A DNA stretch of 64,000 bases, taken from NCBI GenBank assembly GCA_003241785.1, contig QFPW01000003.1, forward strand, positions 124,001 through 188,000, in the 5' to 3' direction. This document shows positions 61,590 through 64,000 of the stretch, one piece after another. The stretch comes from Rhodovulum sulfidophilum. GTDB lineage: Bacteria; Pseudomonadota; Alphaproteobacteria; Rhodobacterales; Rhodobacteraceae. Within the stretch, counting starts at the first letter, position 1. The number at the start of each line of letters is the position of its first letter. A program made the translations under genes and the position numbers. The notes under the pieces are model-generated. The model saw nothing but the letters and a program-made list of their open reading frames with translations. It was not told the DNA's origin and did not search any database.

Positions 61590-63805
61590 CCCTCGCCCAA
61601 CCCGCGCCGCGCCCCGAGATCCTCGACAGGCTGGAGGCGCGGATCCGCTATCTCGGCGACACGGCCATGCCGGGCGCGCTGACCGGGCGGATCCTGCGTT
61701 CGCCCCATCCCCATGCGCGGATCCTTCGGATCGACGCCGCGGCCGCCCGCGCGCTGCCCGGCGTGCGCGCGGTGGTGACCGCGGCGGACCTGCCGCCGGG
61801 CTTTCTCTACGGCATCCGCAAGAAGGACCAGCCGGTCTTCGCCACCGACCGCGCGCGCTATCTCGGCGAGCCGGTCGCGGCCGTGGCGGCGGAAAGCGCC
61901 GAGGCCGCCGGGGCGGCGCTCCGCGCGATCGTGGTCGACTACGCGCCGCTGCCCCTCGTCACCGATCCCGAGGCGGCGCTGGCCGACGGGGCCTTCCCGA
62001 TCCATGCCGGCGGCAACCTCTGCCACGCCGCGCGGTTCGAGCGCGGCGACGTGGCCGCGGCCTTCGCGACCGCCGCGCATGTCGTCGAGCACGGGCTCGT
62101 CACGCCGCGCCAGATGCACGCGGCGCTGGAGCTCGAAGGCGGGGTCGCGGCGGTCGCGGACGGGCGGCTCACGGTCTGGTCGCCGTCGCAGCACCCGCAC
62201 GGCGTGCGCGCGGTGATCGCGGGCGCGCTCGGCTGGCCCGAGGAGCGGATCACGGTCATAGGTTCGCCGATCGGCGGCAGCTACGGCGGCAAGGAGGATG
62301 TGCACGTCCAGCCGATCCTCGCCCTGCTCGCGGTCCGCGCCGGCGTCCCGGTGCGGCTGATCGTGAGCCGCGAGGAAAACGTCGCCGCCGGGGTGAAGCG
62401 GCACGTGTTCCGCGTCCGGATGCGCTCGGCCTGCGACGCGGACGGGCGGCTCGTCGCGCTCGAGATGGACGCGCTCGCCGATACCGGCGGATATGCGAGC
62501 CACGGGCCGGAGGTGCTCGACACCGCGCATGAATGCGCCCAGGGCCCCTATGCGATCCCGAACGTGCGGCTGGTCTCGCGGCTCGCCTATACCAATACCG
62601 GCAACGCCGGCGCCTTCCGCGGGTTCGGCGCCTTGCAGACCCAGGTGGCGATCGAGACGCAGATGGACCTGCTCGCCCGCGCGGCGGGCCTTTCCCCGGC
62701 CGAGATCCGGCGGCGCAATCTGCCCGGGGCGACCGCGCCCGGGCCGCTCGGCCAGCCGGTGCTGCCCCGGCCCGAGACCAAGGCGACGGCCGAGGCGCTC
62801 CTTCGCGCCGCCGCGCGGGCGCGGGTCCCGAGCGCCGGGCGCTGGCTGCGCGGCCGGGGCCTCTCGCTGGTCCAGAAGGGCGAGGGTTTCGCGCAGGGCG
62901 GCCCGAACGGCGCCGAGGCGCGGCTGGCGCTCTCGCCCGAGGGCCGGTTCGTCTTCCATTGCGGCGTGACCGAGATGGGGCAGGGGGCCGAGGCCGCCGC
63001 CCGCGCCGCGCTTGCCCGCGCGCTCGGCGTCGACGGCGCCGACGTCGCGCTGGCGCTCGGCGCGACCCGGGCCACGCCCGACGCCGGTCCCACCTCGGCC
63101 TCGCGCGGGACGCAGGTCCTGCTCCGCCTCGCCCGCGCCGGCGCGCCCCGGCTCGCCGAACGCGTGCTGGCGCGCGCGGCCGAGCGGCTCGGCCTGCCGG
63201 CGGCGGAGCTCGCGCTCGGCCCGGGCGGCGTCTACCGGGCGGGGGCGCGGGCGAACCAGCCCGCGCTGCCCTTCGCCGGGATCGGCGGCGTCGAGCCGGT
63301 CGAGACGGCGATCGGCGAGCTCGGCCAGCAGGGTCCGCGCGGGATCGAGGCGCATGCCGTGCTCACCACCTGCGCCGCGATCGCCGAGGTCGCGGTGGAC
63401 CGGCTCACCGGCCGGGTCCGCGCCGAGCGGATCGAGGTCCTGCCCGCCTGCGGCCGCCCGCTGGTGCCCGATGCCTTCCGCGGCCAGGTCGAGGGCGGCG
63501 CCGCGATGGCGCTCGGCTTCGCGCTGCTCGAGGACCTGCCGGCCGAGGGGGGGCGCTATCTGCACCGCAACCTCGACGGCTATCTGGTGCCGACCATCGC
63601 CGACGTGCCGCCGGTCGAGGTCACGGCGATCGACGCGCTCGACGCCGACGACCCTATCGGCCTGCGCGGCATCGGCGAGATCGGCATGAACGCCGTCGGC
63701 CCCGCGATCGCCGCGGCGGTGCACGACGCGCTCGGGGCGGCGCCGGAGCGGCTGCCGGTGTCTCCGGAATGGGTGCTGCGGCGGCTGGCGGAGCTTGACG
63801 GATGA
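61586..63805 (+). CDS. Molybdopterin-binding catalytic subunit of a xanthine-dehydrogenase-like enzyme
   Basis: A 739-residue protein with MPGALTGRILRSPHPHARI and the a/b hammerhead domain in the first 120 residues, then molybdopterin-domain segments HPHGVRAVIAGALGWPEERI, GSYGGKEDVHVQPI, NAGAFRGFGALQTQVAIE, GVTEMGQGAEAAAR and GLRGIGEIGMNAVGPAIAAA, in which Glu of GIGEIG is the catalytic base. It hydroxylates an N-heterocycle with water as oxygen donor. No Tat signal is seen, so it is cytoplasmic, unlike the enzyme at 30739. Substrate not known; a purine or pyrimidine is likely from context. Confidence 0.92.
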   Translation: MTLAQPAPRPEILDRLEARIRYLGDTAMPGALTGRILRSPHPHARILRIDAAAARALPGVRAVVTAADLPPGFLYGIRKKDQPVFATDRARYLGEPVAAVAAESAEAAGAALRAIVVDYAPLPLVTDPEAALADGAFPIHAGGNLCHAARFERGDVAAAFATAAHVVEHGLVTPRQMHAALELEGGVAAVADGRLTVWSPSQHPHGVRAVIAGALGWPEERITVIGSPIGGSYGGKEDVHVQPILALLAVRAGVPVRLIVSREENVAAGVKRHVFRVRMRSACDADGRLVALEMDALADTGGYASHGPEVLDTAHECAQGPYAIPNVRLVSRLAYTNTGNAGAFRGFGALQTQVAIETQMDLLARAAGLSPAEIRRRNLPGATAPGPLGQPVLPRPETKATAEALLRAAARARVPSAGRWLRGRGLSLVQKGEGFAQGGPNGAEARLALSPEGRFVFHCGVTEMGQGAEAAARAALARALGVDGADVALALGATRATPDAGPTSASRGTQVLLRLARAGAPRLAERVLARAAERLGLPAAELALGPGGVYRAGARANQPALPFAGIGGVEPVETAIGELGQQGPRGIEAHAVLTTCAAIAEVAVDRLTGRVRAERIEVLPACGRPLVPDAFRGQVEGGAAMALGFALLEDLPAEGGRYLHRNLDGYLVPTIADVPPVEVTAIDALDADDPIGLRGIGEIGMNAVGPAIAAAVHDALGAAPERLPVSPEWVLRRLAELDG

Positions 63806-64000
63806 AACTCGACTTCACGCTCAATGGCGCTCCGGTCAGCGTCGAGGCCGCGCCCGACCGCCGGCTCCTCGCGATCCTGCGCGAGGATTTCGACCTGCTC
63901 GGCGCGCGCGAGGGCTGCGGGATCGGCCGCTGCGGCGCCTGCCTCGTGCTCCTCGACGGCGCGCCGGTCAACGCCTGCCTCGTGCTCGCCGCGCGGCTCG
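63802..64000 (+). CDS. 2Fe-2S subunit of the molybdenum hydroxylase (3' end outside window)
   Basis: The first 66 residues are present. KLDFTLNGAPVSVEA is the ferredoxin-like start, and CGIGRCGACLVLLDGAPVNAC supplies the first cluster's cysteines. The ATG overlaps the stop of the catalytic subunit. The second cluster domain lies beyond the window. With the two preceding genes it makes a complete three-subunit molybdenum hydroxylase. Confidence 0.92.
   Translation, partial: MKLDFTLNGAPVSVEAAPDRRLLAILREDFDLLGAREGCGIGRCGACLVLLDGAPVNACLVLAARL

Overview
The window is GC-rich DNA (most codons end in G or C) read almost completely by protein-coding genes. The MucR/Ros-type regulator, the sitABCD-type metal transporter with a Mur-like box, the MucR-flanked lifestyle genes and the general gene content point to a free-living or surface-associated alphaproteobacterium, perhaps near Rhodobacterales or Hyphomicrobiales; the genus cannot be named from sequence alone. 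No rRNA, tRNA, CRISPR array, insertion sequence or phage gene was recognised.

Region 1 (1-17.4 kb) is an exopolysaccharide locus of Wzx/Wzy type. It holds two flippases, an O-antigen-ligase/Wzy-like polymerase, a Wzz-like chain-length protein without a kinase domain, a Wza-like export protein, three GT2 and two GT4 glycosyltransferases, one DXD sugar transferase, an acyltransferase, an ATP-grasp protein, and two related clan-A glycoside hydrolases that bracket the locus (the left one cut by the window edge and carrying an RTX tail). No initiating phosphoglycosyl transferase is visible. Two AT-rich intergenic islands in this locus share the same palindrome, ATCGT-N3-ACGAT.

Region 2 (17.4-33.6 kb) is metabolic: a small membrane protein, a LysR regulator divergent from a polar amino-acid-type ABC transporter with an MmgE/PrpD protein, dihydroxy-acid dehydratase (ilvD), an alpha/beta hydrolase, a MucR-family regulator with degenerate zinc ligands, a sulfate transporter operon (sbp-cysT-cysW-cysA), and an isoquinoline 1-oxidoreductase-like molybdenum hydroxylase with its own di-haem cytochrome c.

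Region 3 (33.6-47.4 kb) is a glycoside-use operon: a LacI regulator divergent from a sugar ABC transporter, a GH2 beta-mannosidase, a TIM-barrel isomerase, a Gfo/Idh/MocA dehydrogenase, an aldo/keto reductase and a GH43 enzyme. It ends at a perfect hairpin facing a glutathione-independent formaldehyde dehydrogenase. LacI-like operators lie in the divergent promoter.

Region 4 (47.5-56 kb) has a manganese/iron ABC transporter (sitABCD), a VOC protein, a beta-lactamase-fold protein with a substituted catalytic lysine, an aldo/keto reductase and two LysR regulators.

Region 5 (56-64 kb, running off the right edge) is one tightly overlapped operon: Fe(II)/2-oxoglutarate dioxygenase, alpha/beta hydrolase, Thi5/NMT1-type ABC transporter, nucleobase-type deaminase, and the FAD, molybdopterin and 2Fe-2S subunits of a xanthine-dehydrogenase-like enzyme. 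This looks like a complete uptake-and-catabolism pathway for a nitrogen heterocycle whose substrate I cannot name, and it is the best candidate in the window for an undescribed system.
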